A stretch of DNA of 64,000 bases, taken from Nectonema munidae. Taxonomy: Eukaryota; Nematomorpha; Nectonematoida; Nectonematidae. A program made the position numbers and the translations under genes. The stretch is taken from contig JAUIRK010000678.1 of the NCBI GenBank assembly GCA_030549495.1, positions 47,178-111,177 of the forward strand. Direction: 5' to 3'. Shown here in pieces: positions 35,701 to 49,107 of this stretch (position 1 is the first letter of the stretch; every line of letters starts with the position of its first letter). Below the pieces are notes generated by a model that saw only the letters and a program-made list of their open reading frames with translations, was not told where the DNA came from and did no database searches.

Positions 35701-38700
35701 TATGAAGTATATAAATAATCATCAGATCAGTATTTATTTCTATTATTCTTGCGACCTTGAAACAATTTTCATTGATATTTTTCCTAGACGAGCCACCCTC
35801 ATATCTGTTTACAAATTATCGGGCCTTGAAGCATTTTTCTATGAAAAGCGTGTTCATATCATAAATTCGAAAACTCGTTCATTATAATGTCTTCCATCTT
35901 CGGTTGTTTCTCTTCTTCCGAGTTGAGCATTTCTTCTTATGCATACTCTCATGATTCTGAAACAGCAACATATGTATATGAGGATTCTCAATCTTCGGAT
36001 GAAACTTTTAGTGTTTCGGATAGTCTTGTTGCTCCGGATGGTACCATTTTTCAATGGGAACCTTTATCCTCAACATATGGCAGACCATTTTCACAAAATA
36101 TTAGAAATCGTTGGAGTTCCTTGGATATTTTCAACTATTTTTCACTCAAGAGATTATTTGTTACATATTTCGCTGCACTAAAACAAAAATGGATGAAGTT
36201 TTTTTGCAAGTTTATTTAATTTTCTCTTTCATTTGTATGTAACCTAATTCTGAATGTTGAAATAAGATTAGGGATGTAGCAATTCCACATTTTGCCGATA
36301 TATTATATTTGCCATTCACCGATTCCGATCATGATTCCTATACCTTGTTTTACCATAATTTTGCCAAAACATTAGGGACGTACATCCGCCCTTAAAAATT
36401 TTATTGGGGGTGTGAAACCCATTTTGCAAAACCATGTCGTCCTTCTGAATGCCCGTCTCTCTCTGTACAACCATGTATATGTATATATACAACCATATAC
36501 ATTTATATATGTATTATATATAATTTTACCTTGGCTATTATTTATCTTATTTTTAAGTTGAAAAATTTGAATTGCAATTTAAAATCGATTTACAATTATA
36601 TAATATCCACAATTCCAAAAAACTTAAATAGGCTTTTTCATAAAAGTTTTTAAAATAACAAATAAGAGACTAATTGTTGCTTTAATTGAGCTTTATCTAA
36701 TTTAATAGTTAAAAATTAAAATTAGAACTTGTCGTATTAAAATGCACAAATATTAATTTTTCCCCAACTTCGCAAGTTGGTAGCCTCTACTACCATTTCG
36801 GCTGCGATCCTCCCTAATGAAGATTTTAAAATGGATAAAAATCTTATTGATTATATATCGTGCTTATAACTTTTATGACCTTCCACCTTCAAAATTTAAA
36901 AAAATAAATGATTTGAGTCAGTAATTTTTTGACTCATAAATAAAAAACTGCTAATAGACTTTTTTATTTTGTAGAAGTGAAATTAATCATTAGCAAAATT
37001 TGAAATACTGTTATGATAAGTTTCAATTTGTGATTTGTTCGCGTATTTTTCTACTCTTTTTTTCATTGCTCAAGCTAAAAATAAACGCCTTGAGATAAAG
37101 TATCTATTTTCACAAAAAAACGGAGAGCATTTTCTCAAAACTGTGATGAATTGAGATATGTTCTCATCCGCTTTGATGTCAGGAGGGAAAGAAATCTCAA
37201 CGATAAGTTGTCGCCAATTCGAATCCTACATGATCATTTTTTTTCAAAGCTGACATAAGTATTTCACTCCTCATGAATACGTTACCATAGATGAGCAACT
37301 TATAAAGTTTCGCGGCAAATCTTCTTTGAAAATTTACGATCGATCCAAACCTGGGCATTATGGAATCAAATGTTACCATTGCAATGATGCTCCTAACTAT
37401 TACATTTTAGCACCTCAAATTTATGTTACAAGGTTGATAGACAAACGCTATTTTGCTTCAGAAGAAGTTGTGAAAAGACTTGCAACACAAGCAGAACTGC
37501 CTCATGGTTCTGGAATTTTTACTGATCGTTTTTTTACAACACACAATCTTTGTAAATGGGCAAAATTAAATAATTATGGAACCGTAAGAGCTAACCACAA
37601 ATTCATCTTCTAGTTATTAGACCTCAGTATTTTAAAAGACTTAACGTAGTTTAACTGAGTATTACAAAACACGCCACTAAGAATTTTAAAGCTGTATGTT
37701 TTGTCCTCACAGCACTTGAGTATGATAAATTTGATAGGTGAAAAACATAAGCCTGAGACATTGATAGAATATACCAAATATAAATCAGGTGTAGATGTTA
37801 GTAATAGAATGCTGAGAGAGTTCACAACATATATAAACCCTCAAGGAGATGGCCTTTTCTGAAATTTTGTAATTATCTGGACATTGTAGCTCACAATAGC
37901 TGGATTATACAAATGTTAAATTATCCAGAATTTTTTCCTTCAACTCGCAAAAGTGGGAGAAAGTACTTCATCAGAGATTTATCGTTGAAGTTCAGTGAAC
38001 TATCAATGCGAGCAAGGTTCAATGATCCCTTTACACACCGTCTTACAAGAGATCTCATAAGTTTCTATGGAATTGAGCAAGATTCAATTCAACCATCTAC
38101 TTCTACACGAGGATATTGTTATGTTTCCACTTGTAAACCTAGAAAAAAAACCACAATAAAGTGTTCTAAATGCAACAAATCAGTCTGTAAATCGCATACA
38201 ATTTATTTGTGTGAAAAATATGACAAATAATATTTCATATCTTCATATTTTTTTATTATCATTGAAAATTGTAATGCTTTGTTTTTAACTAATTTCATTT
38301 TTTCTTAATTTTAATCTAAAATAAAGCGTTTTTAATGAAATTTTTTATCTTTTTTTATAAAAAATTTTTTTCTGAGAAAAATTAAGGCTGTTATAGAAAT
38401 ATACGTGATAATTTGAATATAGGGTTTGTATATGTTAGTAGACTAAATCTGCAATTCAAAAATGTATTGGAGTAAAACTCCCAATTCTGTCTTGCGAAGG
38501 TTAATCAGAATGCTTTGAGAGAGGAAAAAAGTAATTTTATCCTTATAAAAAATTTTTGAACACGCATTGAAGAATATAAATTTCTAATGAAAAAAGAGCT
38601 AACAAGAAAGGGTCATCATAGAATGAATACCAAAATTACATACTGTAAATTATAATATGACGTAGAGACTACAATACGATAACGAATTTGTAGCCAAAAA

Positions 38701-41700
38701 GATGAAGGTCCTATCGAGTTACATAAGTTACTGTAGAATGAAATATTTTGAGTGAATTAAACACCTAAAGTTGGTTTATTAAATAAATTAAGAAAATAAT
38801 TACCAGAGAAATAATGCAAGTAGCAGTTATTTTTATGTTTATATATTTGACATTGATTTACAGGTTTAATCGATTTTTTGACAGGTTTTATTGATTTCAT
38901 AAAAAATGTATCACCATTAAATTCTACATACTTGAAATGTATAAAAACTTTTTATAAGAATAAAAATTTTAATTTTGACATGGGCTGTCATATTTAAATT
39001 ATTTTGTCAGGTTTGACTAATTTTTATAAAAAAAAAGGAATATAACCAGTAAACACAGCCTACTTGAAAATGGATATATGTGTGTAAAATGTCATATACG
39101 GTAAAATTCATCGTCTCCCTATACTTTTATTTAACGTAATTCTCTAATTCAAAAAACCGTGCCTGATCCTTTCTTTTTAACCGCGAGGCGAAGATCAAAG
39201 ATGATGAATTGAAATTTTTTCTTTAAAAATGCAAAGGCAAAAAGAACACTTTGAAAAGAAAGAATAACTTTGCCTTTATATTTTACATTCATCTTTGCCG
39301 AGTACTGACACAGGATTGTGAGCAAACACATTTTGGTTTGAGAACCATCTTCCTACGCCAGTGACAAGTCAACGATTTGTAAAATGCAGTTTTTAAAATA
39401 CCCTTTCTTCCAGAGAAAAAATTAATGAAATTGTCGGTATATCATTTTAAGCTCTTGTAAATCACAATTTTCTTTTTTTTCAGGTCACACAAAGAATCTC
39501 TCAATACAAAATTCGTTCAAAGGCACAAACTGGGATGTGGGAAAGATTGCACTGTCCTTTTATTCTGGCCTATTTTCATATGCTGGATGGTAGCCTTTTT
39601 CTCATTCATGGTTCCATCACAAATGCCCCCCCCCCCCCATCTTCGCCCTTCGTAAATAAGCATCGGAATGAGTTTTTTGTTACCGATCAGTTAATCGTTA
39701 AAAAGTAAACAAACTACCATTTTATAATACTTGGATGTTTTAATAATAATAATAATAATGGATTTGTAAACAAGCATGATAAATTTGAATAATTTTTTTA
39801 TATAATTGCGAAACATATTGAGTTACCATTGGTAAAAAATTGCTAAAAAATTTATCAGCTATTTTTAGATTAAATATAGAAAAAATTAAAAAATAGGATA
39901 TGGATAAAAAAAATTGAATTTAATGTTAAACTCTATGCTGCGCAATATTTTCTAAAAAAAATAAAAAAATTTTTTTTCCAATCAGTTTGTTTTTTCAGTC
40001 TTTTTCCAGAATTTATTTTACAAATTCAACTTTATCACGCATATTTGTGAAAGATATGTGAGATTTTCCAATAATACGCAAAACACACTCTGATAATAAT
40101 AATAATATTCACCACGAGTTTAAGGTTTATTTTTTTTCCTGAAAAAAATTTGGCTTACTTGATTACTTTTCTTATTCCTCCACTTTAAACATGTTTTTAC
40201 TCATCATATTACAAGCCTGTTTTCTTCATATCTCTTTCAACTTATCCCCACAACCAATTTTATGTTCTTCCTCTACTTCCTTCCGACATCTGTTCCTGAA
40301 AAACTTTTGTTATGAACTCTTTTTTTCGATTTCCTTTCTATATATGGCGAAACAGTAGCAATCAGTATACATTTCTCAGTGATTACATCTATCTCTCATT
40401 ATATTTATAATAAGAATTGATTTTTGATGTTCTTACAAACATTGTAAAATTTAGTGAACAAATAAATTCGAAACAATACCAACAACATTTTCACCTATAT
40501 TTGCTCATCACTCAGTATACCTCATTCCCAACAGAAAAAGTTAATTCAATTTAAAAGGGGGAATTATAGAACTTAGACTGTCCATGAAATTAAATTAGAC
40601 GAGTTAAACTTTTTTTCAGATATTACTTCAACCAAAAATGACGAAACTCCATTGAAGAAGTGAATTAAAGTTATAGGCAGAGATATAAAATCTCATTAAA
40701 ATATTCAAAGTGTAACAAGATTGAAAATTTCAAATAAATTTTTGAATATAAACTTTGATTTTTCCAATTTTTACTATTTATAAACCATTTTCACATCGAA
40801 ATGATCTTTTTTTAGTTTTAAATTGTCTTTTTTAAGTTCTAAATGCTCTTTCTACAATACAAAATAAAAGTGAAAAAAGACAATTTAGGAAAATTTGAAT
40901 TGAAAAAAGACAATTTCGAACTTAAAAAAGGCAAATTAGAATTGAAATATTTCTCGATGTTTCCTGCTTACTTGTCTTCTTTGTTCATCTTCATTCAATG
41001 GCTTATCTTCAATAATTCTACATGTTAAATTTGGTCAAACGAACTTTTGTATAAATCAAGCACCAAATTCATAAAAAAATTATTATTATTGCTACACCAA
41101 ATTCTAACCATATTTTTTTAAAACCTGATCTTATTCTGATGTACCACTATACCTTGAATATTTAAAATAAGTTTGTCTTTTTCTTCTTCTCATTTTCATA
41201 GATGGATCCTTGTAGCGTTTGTGGAAAAAAAAGTTAAATGAAATTCTATTCTTTGTATTTTTTTTGCAAAAAGTGGGTGTAGATGATCTAAGATTACATT
41301 TTAAATGTAGTTGTTGTTGTTGTTGTTGTGGTTATAAGTCAGTAGAGATGGTAAATGAAAAAGTTGTAGTAGATGGAGTAGAATTGGAAGAAGTTAATTA
41401 ATTTTGTTATTTAGGAGAGATTTTAGATAAGGTGAATTCAGCTTGGAAAAAAATTAGATCAAGCAGTAATGTGTGTAGTAATAAAAAATTGTATTAGAAC
41501 AGGTTTAGAATTTAGGGGTCAAGGTTGGGCATTGGAAGAAGCTGAGAAAAGTAGATTAAACACAACAGAAATGAGAATGCTCAGAATTATGTGTAATTTT
41601 AGTTTAAAATGCAGAATAAGTAATGAGAAAATAAGAAATTCATGTCAAGTAAATGAAATAGATAATATTTTAGAGAAGCAAAGGCTAGGAGGAATACGAG

Positions 41701-44700
41701 ATCAAAAGAGCTTTGAATTACACAATGTGGGTAAGGGTAGATTATAAATATAAATTGGACAAATATTTATTCATAATTGCAAAACCGAAAAGACTCTAGC
41801 TTGCTGGGAAAGTAGCCGTAAAGCCGATTATTATTAGTATTATTATCTCTTCTCACTCTCCCAATAAATAGAGTAAGTTACTTAATTAGTTATTAATATA
41901 TATATAATATTCATGTTTCAATTTTGCAATTCTACACGCCAAAAGTGGCACATTTTTGTGATGTTTAACGAATGCGTTTATTTGAGATTTTTTTAAGGAA
42001 TTACTTGAATTTCGTGGTGGAAGAACTCCGAAATCCTTTCAAGTAAATAACTTTATTCTTTTCGCGCATGTGCTTCAACTTTGTGTGTATCTATGAGAAG
42101 TGGTGTGTATTCCCTCTGCTATATTTTATGCACCCCCCCTCAATTTCATCGCTTATCATATACAGTAGACCTTTTGATCTTTTATTCTTTCTTAAGAATT
42201 GACTTTTAGAAGACTTTGAATATGATTAAACTCTGACTTTAGATTATCCGATCAAATTGTTTTCTCAAGACAAACAAACTTAAAGTTCTTATTGTGACTT
42301 ATAATTATAATAAGTGTATTTCAATCGAGTCTTTTATAAATATTATAATATAAATTTGGAAATTTTGATTGACACTTTCATTTTTTTTCCAAAAGCCTAT
42401 ATCTTATTATTAATCTTAGCATCAATTTTTTCTCTATATTTTTTCTATTAGCTTATTCAGCGAGGATAAATATTAAAAAAAGTCAATTAATTATTAAAAT
42501 ATTTATCAGATAAAAAAGCAAGTTGAAATTTTTGATCCGTATATAATTCTAAATTGTTTTGGAAAGATTTGCTGATAAAAAATTCGAGTCAGCTCACTGC
42601 CATGAATCTACAGTGTTTATCTTTTTATTTTATTTGGCTAATGATGACATTTCTAGAATATATTTCTATATTCTTTCTTCTCGTGAAGAATTTGTGATTT
42701 AATTTATAAAACATTCCAATTTGTAGATGGAAAGAGAATTTTGTCCCATTTGAATTTTCACATAAATGAGATTTTTACTCCTTTTTTCAATATACCATTT
42801 TTATATCGATTTACCATCTTCTGTTCTAGTTTAGCTTTTTTTGAATTTATTTTTCCTTTTTTTTATTTAGAGTTGAATTAAAAAAAAGCTAAAATATGAA
42901 CTGTAATTGGTATATAAAGATTTTTAAGTGTGTAAAAATTTATGAGAATGGATATTTTTCATAGTACACGAAAATTTCATTTTCTTACCTATCTAATATA
43001 AAAGCTTTAAAAAAAGGTTTAATCAGATATTTGTGTTTTAGTTTGGGCTGAAGAATAGATGTTCTTGAGGTCAAACAGTTCTTCTTGGAGTAGTATAATA
43101 AGAAATACATTGGATTTTTTTTGGATTTGATACCAACACTGAAAGAGGAGAACCATCATCTCGTAGATTTCAATAAAAAGCTGCTAACCTAAATGAATAG
43201 GGACTAGTAAATGCGATCAATGTAAAAAGTTTATTTTTAAAAAGCTATAAAAATATAATTTTATAATTATTTTTTAAAAAAAATAAAACATAATTTTTTT
43301 TTATTATTATTTAAAAAAAAATTTTTTTAAGCTATCTTATCAATATAATCGATAGTTTCACTTTTACCATTTATCAATTTTCATTTGTTTATATAATTAT
43401 TAATAGCAAAAAGCAATATGAGCTAGCTTTGTTGGCCTGACTTTGAAAATATTATGGTGAAATTAACGCCATCTACGCTAAGATTAATTCTTTTTTTATT
43501 TTATCCGTATAAAAAAGGTTTATATAATTTTCTTTTTTTTATTTATTTATTTTGAATTGATTTCAAATTGAAAAAAAAATTTTACCATACGATAGATAAA
43601 TTTTTCTGTGTTTTATTTGAAATTGAATATTGGCATGAAGTAAAAAGCTATACTTCATCCTTCAAGGATCAATCACTACAATTTCATTTCATAAATTTTT
43701 TTCAAAAGTAAGCATATTTCTGAATACTTACACACCTACCATCCTAATAAACTCTAAAAACTATTTTTACAAAAGTTACTTAGAAGTTGAATATTGTTAT
43801 TTATCCCATTTTTTATATAGAAATCTCCCACGCTCCATCTATATTTCTCTGCCGATGGTCACACTTGTCTACGTTTTAGCAAATGTCGCATATTTTACTG
43901 TCTTGGACGCGGAAGACTTGAAAAATTCGCCAGCTGTAGCGATAGTAACAATTTTATATCTTAATAACTTAAGCAACCAAAAGTCAATCAAATCACTTAT
44001 TTCTTCAAGCACAGAAAATATTAATTTTTGAAATCAATTAAAATGTTTTAATCAATAAAGCCAAAAAATATTTTCATTTCAATAAAAAATAAAAAAAAAT
44101 GATAATAAACTTTGCTAAAAAATGACAATTTTTATTTCTTTTTAAAGATAATAAATTATTTTCACCACATTTTTTTTAATAGAGTCCTTTCACAAAATGT
44201 ATTAGTCCTCTTGTATTCGATCTATAACACTATGTGAAGGACCTGTTTCGGCTGTTGAAGCTTCATAAGTCCAACTTGTGTGTACAAAGTGCAAGTTTGA
44301 ACCTGCTTGCAGTGGAGGTGCGTGAGTATCAACCAACTAGCCGTGAACGCCTAGTTTAGATGATTCTTTATCTACTTATGAATTGAATGTACCATTACGG
44401 CCTCGAATCAATACAATGTAGTAGCATTTGTATTTCGGAGAAGTGACTTTCTGCTAATTGTTCTAATTCAGACTTTTGCCGAAAAGACTCTTGGAAGCTT
44501 TAGCTGGATTATGCCGCTTTTTGTAGCTTGTTCCACCTTTGGAGGCCTTAATGGGGGCATTTTTGCTTCAGCCAGGTAATTTTACAACTTTGCATTTTTC
44601 ACAACATTCCAGTCTCTTGCTATCGTAGTGGAAATTGTAAACGTTTTCATATGCAAACTATATTAATTGGGAAAAGTATGTTACATAATTGAATACTTCA

Positions 44701-47700
44701 AACTTTTTAATTATATAATTTACAAAAATAGAATGGAACAAATAACAAATCGAAAGAACATAAGGAATTCAAAGCTGATTTTCCAGCCACTCTTTTCAAT
44801 CAATACAATTAAGTCATTCAGCATAAAAGATCCAAAATTTTTGAATTAATGATATCCAAAAAATAAATAAATATTTATAGCTTTTTTTTTTTAAAAAAAA
44901 CTTAATAAATTTTATCTTATTTGTTTTTTATCATGGATCATTTAAAATCTCTGAATAAAATCTTTGTGATTCTGCATTTGTTGATTCCTGTACACAGTTT
45001 GTTGGCGTCCCCCCTCCGACTATATGGGTTTGTATTTGTATGTGAAGGACAGTGAATTTACATACAAAAGACAATAAATTGAAATAAGATGGATGTTGCT
45101 TTTTTTTTTATGGTATTTTACTTTTTTTCATGTTTTTAAGAAATTACAAAAAAAATTGATAGAAATCGGATATCTTATAAGGTATGAATGATTTTTTTAT
45201 AGCACATATGTTTAAAAAGAACTTTTTCTACGTGTTTTCTTTTATATACACATTTCATTAAGGGGATGGACATGACGACTTTTTTTCCACATCTTAGTGT
45301 TAAACAGCATTTTGAGAAGATTTGTAATTTATTCATTGAAAATTTATTTATGTGTTAAAATAAAAATATAAAATTTATTCGTGTTAAGTATAGTAAGTCT
45401 ATTATTCTTATTCCATTTCAAAAGTTGAGTATAATTATTCATTTCTTCGAGTTGTTTTAATGGAGTTATTCGTATAAATATAAATATAATACATCAAATT
45501 CATTTCGACAATATTACTAGAGAAACCTTTTTTTTCAAGGCTTTTTTTCGTTGGCGGAAGAGAAAGACAACTGCCAACATTCTTAGCCATGATCAATGTG
45601 AAAAAGTACACTCCAATGCCGGCCATCTTGTTTATTGTAAGTATTTATGGGCGGGTGGCAAATTTTTTTTCAAAAACTTTTTTGAATTGAAAATAGGGAA
45701 TCACTTCATGTTTGATGTGTCTCATGACTGACGTCTACATCCTGATCAATTATGCAAGCTTTGTAGAGTCCTCATTCATCTTCATGTCTGTTCTCTCCCT
45801 TCTTTGGCTGCGATACAAAGAACCAAACATAAATCGTCCAATCAAAGTAAACAATTTCACTTCTTTTATTACTTTTTTTATCTCTTCAAAACTTGACTTC
45901 AAAGATATGAAATTTTTTTCACTTTTTCAAACAACTTGAAGTTTGAAAAGAAATTATAAAAAAATTCTTTAAATCATCTAAAATAACTGCGAAAAATAAA
46001 TAATTTTATTTTTTATTGAATGAGACATACAATTTACTAACGTGCTTTTAAAATTTTTATAGAATCAATTTTTTTCGGATCCGCTAATCCCTAGATAAAC
46101 TTAAATTCTTGCCGCAGTTCAAATGTGTTTCCAAAAGTCCATTAAAAAATTCGTTTGTAAAGGACTTTATAGATACATTCATTTTTGTCATGAAAGAATT
46201 GCAAAAAAAGTGCAGTAAATCGCAAACTAATTTCTTCATATATGAAATCTTGAATTGCCTCCTTACGTAAAAAATTGTTTGAATAAAAAGTTTATATTGT
46301 AAGTACAAACCTTTTGTCTTCTTTTTTAATATTCCTTTTACTTTGAATCGCGTTTGATCATCTCAATGGTAATTACATCCTTTGGCACTATCGCTGTTTG
46401 AAATCGTGATGCGGATAATGTATTGGTTTTTTTTAATTGAAAATTAATCAATTATACTGGAGAGATTTTGATAAAATTTAGGGCTTTATTTAGAAAGGAC
46501 TGAGACCCCCATGTCTACTTTAACAATTTAAGTAGAACATAGGATGCAAAAAATCTCTTTTTTAGTGAAAAATGGAATGGTGTAGCTTTTAAAATTTTTG
46601 TGTTAAACCCTCATTGATTACTTCAGCGATAAAATTATAGTTATGTTTAAAATATCTTTAATGCTACGGTGGTGAAGGAGTGGTATCTGGTTCAGAATTT
46701 TTAATAAGTATTATCGACGAATTAGAATTGTAATTATATTATAGAGAACATAGAAAGGATGGGTTTTTGTAAAATGAAGAAATTTTTTCTCTTGATATTC
46801 TTTATCAGCCTGTATTTTCACTTTTTTTCAATGAAAATTATATGTTCCTCAAACTCTAGGTCAACCTCTTTTACCCAATAACCTTTTTGCTAATCTGTCT
46901 ATTCCTTCTCGTTGTGCCGCTATACCAATCTCCCCGTGATTGTGGAATGGGTTTGCTCATAACGCTTACAGGAATCCCCATCTACTTCTCAACAATCTAC
47001 TGGAAGAAAAGACCGCAAGTAATCAATAGATCGATAGGTATTCAACTTTCTATTTTATTGACTCACTTCATTTTCTCATCTCTTTCCACTTTTGTTTCTA
47101 TACACACACACACACCATATGATGAATAATTTTATCCACTAGAAGTTATCACTACATTTTTAATATTTATAGTTATATGATATGATTTTATTGAGTTTTA
47201 ACATCAGAACGATGTTATTTTATTGGTTACAGAAGACAGGAAAAATGCCAAATTGTTATTAAATTTCGGTGAAATATCCGTCCTTTAAATGTCCGTTTGG
47301 TAAAATTTTTTGTTCGGTCAAATGTCCAGGTACCAGGACTCGTAATTAAGGAACCTATGGACACTCACATCTAATATTTTGTGGGCATGGAAACTAGTAG
47401 GGCATAGTATAATTATAAATTTAGTCTTAAACGTCATTCGTTAAAAAGATTTATTTCTAATGGAGGATATGCTGCACTATTGAGACCTTCTCTTGACAAC
47501 AACATTTTGATGATAAATAGGAATTTAAGAAAGAATAATATTAGGAGATAAATTTTATGTATGTTCAAATTGTTATTTTCCGTTAAAAATTTCCAATTTG
47601 ATTTAATTTGTAGCCTAAAAGCAGGGCTGGCCTTAGGCCACTGCAACCTATGCGGCCGCAGTGGGCCCCGCGCTTCTCATTTTGATGATATATTGTATGA

Positions 47701-48767
47701 TTTAGCTAAATGCAAGGTTCGCAAAGTAAAGTTACTTTGATCGTCATTTTGTGTTAATGAAAAAGTAATAACATGAATCCCTTTTCTTTTTTTCAAAATC
47801 CTATTTCTCACTTTTAATCTTTTTTCCTACCCACACTGGGCCCCGCGCAATCCATTTTGCATAGGGCCCCGCGAACACTAGGACCAGCCCTACCTTGAAT
47901 GAATAATAAATAAATTACATTAAAAACAGCAGTGCTATTTTATTTTAACGAAGAAATGAATGGAATAAAAATTACAAAATCACATATGTTTAGAAAGTTT
48001 TTGCGGTCGAAAGTGCGTAAAAAAATTAACGTGCGTTTTACGGCCATTAATTTTTTCAAGATGCGTTCAAGCTTCTCTCCAAAAATTGGTGGCATCCATT
48101 TCAATTAATGAAAAAAAATTTTTGACATGAATCTTATAATTTATCGATAAATTTGTTTTAGCGAACACATAATAGAAAAAATTAATGTGAAGCTAGCTAA
48201 TCAATAAATCAAATCACACTAAAGATACATTCTCCAAAAAAACTCATTCTACGAATCAAATATCAATATTGGTTAGAATATATGTTCAATAAATTACGAT
48301 TATTAGATTTTGATGAAGATTTTGAAAGCCAAATATTAAACTAAGAAGATTCATTATTTTTTTATAAAAGTATCTAATAATATTCAGTTTAAGAAAAAAA
48401 TGCTAAAAGATAACACAAATAGCTGAATTTTTGTTTTTTTTGATACCAATATACTGCAAATTTAATTTGAAAAAGCGACTTATCACAACTATTTCAGGTT
48501 TGGAAGTGTGTGAAGTCGGAAATGTAAAAGTATATGATAAATCGAAGTCAGTATCTGAGTCGAAGTCGGATTTTTTAAGCATTAAAAATATTTTTTGATT
48601 AATTAAAAAAAAACTTATTTTTGCAAGTCATGTCATTTCCTGATATGTAAAAACTTTCTAGTTGTTTTTTTATTCTGAAATATCATTTATTTTTAATTTC
48701 AGATCATGTAACCGTTTTTCTTCAGAAGCTTCTTTACTCAGTTCCCACTAAGGATTATGATGAATAA
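29729..48767 (+). CDS. SLC7: SLC7-family amino acid transporter (y+LAT/LAT light-chain type)
   Basis: Exons: 29729-30182, 31870-31995, 39484-39589, 41998-42042, 43821-43944, 44472-44575, 45540-45636, 45697-45846, 46860-47037, 48703-48767. All junctions are GT...AG and phases close to 483 codons (482 aa), within family range. These are 12-TM antiporters for large neutral or cationic amino acids that pair with an SLC3A2-type heavy chain. Visible hallmarks are the unwound TM1 motif GSGIF (residues 36-40), CYAELGT (73-79), [10 protein letters not shown] in exon 2, [20 protein letters not shown] across exons 3-4, SCS-region [13 protein letters not shown] in exon 6, and LRYKEP in exon 8. The 45-bp exon 4 is tiny but keeps phase. 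The loop after TM3 reads PLFGGGQEP where relatives have PLFPSC or PLFPTC, so the cysteine that bonds to the heavy chain is absent. The start is in a good context (aagATGG). y+LAT fits better than LAT, but I am not certain. Confidence 0.93.
30183..31869. other. SLC7 intron 1
   Basis: A 1.7-kb intron. An ATA microsatellite lies at about 31738-31764; I see nothing else in it. Confidence 0.75.
31996..33105. other. SLC7 intron 2, part before the piggyBac element
   Basis: AT-rich intron sequence, nothing recognised. Confidence 0.6.
33480..34215. repeat. tandem array of about five 145-150-bp units
   Basis: The landmark a-a-t-c-g-g-c-c-a-t-g-c (variants) recurs at 33521, 33670, 33820, 33968 and 34113, spaced 149, 150, 148 and 145 bp. 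Each unit also contains variants of tttcatttctggactcattt, cctataagtgttaatcaaat and gcggtttacttct. Units diverge progressively toward the right. It lies between the presumed 5' end of the piggyBac element and its transposase. Confidence 0.85.
35036..35228. mobile_element. hAT-type MITE, 193 bp
   Basis: Perfect 8-bp target duplications gtctaaac lie at 35028-35035 and 35229-35236. The terminal inverted repeats are cagcgtttttcaaact and agtttgaaaaacgctg, exact over 16 bp. There is no open frame. It is nested inside the piggyBac element of SLC7 intron 2. Confidence 0.9.
35237..35594. mobile_element. second hAT-like MITE, abutting the first
   Basis: The left end cattggttctcaacc matches the widespread hAT terminus CAGTGGTTCTCAACC. 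The right end ggttgaaaagcccag is a diverged inverted copy (about 10 of 15 positions). It begins at the base after the right target duplication of the neighbouring MITE. A clear target duplication of its own is not visible. It is older than its neighbour. Confidence 0.55.
39590..41997. other. SLC7 intron 3
   Basis: A 2.4-kb intron with short AAT repeats (39741-39758, 40095-40110). At 40800-40960 a motif like gaaaaaagacaattt repeats. An RTE-like LINE fragment lies at 41219-41750. No further exons are needed or seen. Confidence 0.6.
41219..41750 (+). mobile_element. RTE-like LINE C-terminal fragment
   Basis: Frames on the plus strand read [19 protein letters not shown], then FCYLGEILD, then [18 protein letters not shown] and [19 protein letters not shown]. 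These are the thumb and C-terminal signatures of RTE-like LINE proteins (YLGD, EMRMLRWMCG, RIRNE). A TTG microsatellite (41319-41337) sits in frame and encodes a run of cysteines. The RLRWFGHV region that normally follows is missing. Same general type as the fragment at 14391-15270, opposite strand. Confidence 0.75.
42043..43820. other. SLC7 intron 4
   Basis: A 1.8-kb AT-rich intron, nothing recognised. Confidence 0.7.
43945..44471. other. SLC7 intron 5
   Basis: A 0.5-kb intron. The right half (44200-44450) is less AT-rich than the rest, but no feature could be assigned. Confidence 0.7.
44576..45539. other. SLC7 intron 6
   Basis: A 1-kb AT-rich intron, nothing recognised. Confidence 0.7.
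45847..46859. other. SLC7 intron 8
   Basis: A 1-kb AT-rich intron, nothing recognised. The small frames in it have no family likeness. Confidence 0.7.
47038..48702. other. SLC7 intron 9
   Basis: A 1.7-kb intron. It holds a CA microsatellite (about 47101-47113), a patch with gaaatatccg/aaatgtccg words (47265-47335) related in style to the 195-520 repeat, a hAT-like MITE (47622-47893), and degenerate gaagtcgga repeats (48505-48580). Confidence 0.65.
47622..47893. mobile_element. hAT-like MITE, about 272 bp
   Basis: The ends cagggctggccttagg and ctaggaccagccct form an imperfect terminal inverted repeat. Inside each end is a GC-rich block with gggccccgcgc, arranged inversely. The flanking octamers (cctaaaag and ccttgaat) match at only 5 of 8 positions, so the copy is old or the boundary is a base off. 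It lies in SLC7 intron 9. Confidence 0.55.
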
Positions 48768-48903
48768 CCTTAATTGATGGATGAATATGATTTGATGCTT
48801 CTTTCTCTAAATTTGATTTTTGAATGTAGAGAGACAAGCTGTGCTGTCTTGTCAGAAGAAATGTTTTTCAGGCTTTTTAACCTTTTGATTTACCAAATAT
48901 GCA

Positions 48904-48909
48904 AATAAA
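48904..48909 (+). promoter_or_regulatory. candidate poly(A) signal for the SLC7 gene
   Basis: AATAAA, 137 bases after the SLC7 stop codon; a plausible end for a short 3' UTR. Confidence 0.5.
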
Positions 48910-49107
48910 TATTTTAATTTTTCTTTAAAATTTAAAAAAAAATCGTTGTGTCCAGGAAATTTCATTTGTAATAATTAATACACTTTTTATTTTCAAAATT
49001 TATAATGAAAACTTATTATGTAATTATTTTTAACTTAAAGGTAAGGTACCGTGGGGTGTTTTCATCGAGAAGACAAAATTGCACCGCTTGTATCGAATTA
49101 CGAAGAA

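Larger units (their letters stand above)
33110..38500 (+). mobile_element. piggyBac-like transposon in SLC7 intron 2, inactive
   Basis: TTAA tetranucleotides flank it (33106-33109 and 38501-38504). The left end is ccctattagtgctggggggc. The right end, in reverse, is ccttcgcaagacagaattgg, so the two ends agree only loosely. Coding parts on the plus strand are an N-terminal region (35887-36219, with [13 protein letters not shown]), then a core from about 37150 with [17 protein letters not shown] and the first catalytic Asp in [12 protein letters not shown]. The second Asp is in IFTDRFF (37326-37613), the third in [11 protein letters not shown] (about 37790-37815), and the cysteine-rich C-terminal domain is at 37913-38230 ([12 protein letters not shown]). 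Stops and frameshifts break the frame. The gap 36220-37140 is longer than expected and may hold an insertion. The span from 33110 to 35880 carries the 148-bp array and two MITEs. The boundaries are less certain than the coding core. Confidence 0.6.

Noticed and set aside
36220-37149. A further gene between the two piggyBac coding blocks
   Set aside because: No frame with family likeness. It is probably an insertion or decayed transposase.
47434-47646. Minus-strand 70-codon frame in SLC7 intron 9
   Set aside because: Overlaps the end of a MITE and has no recognisable domain.
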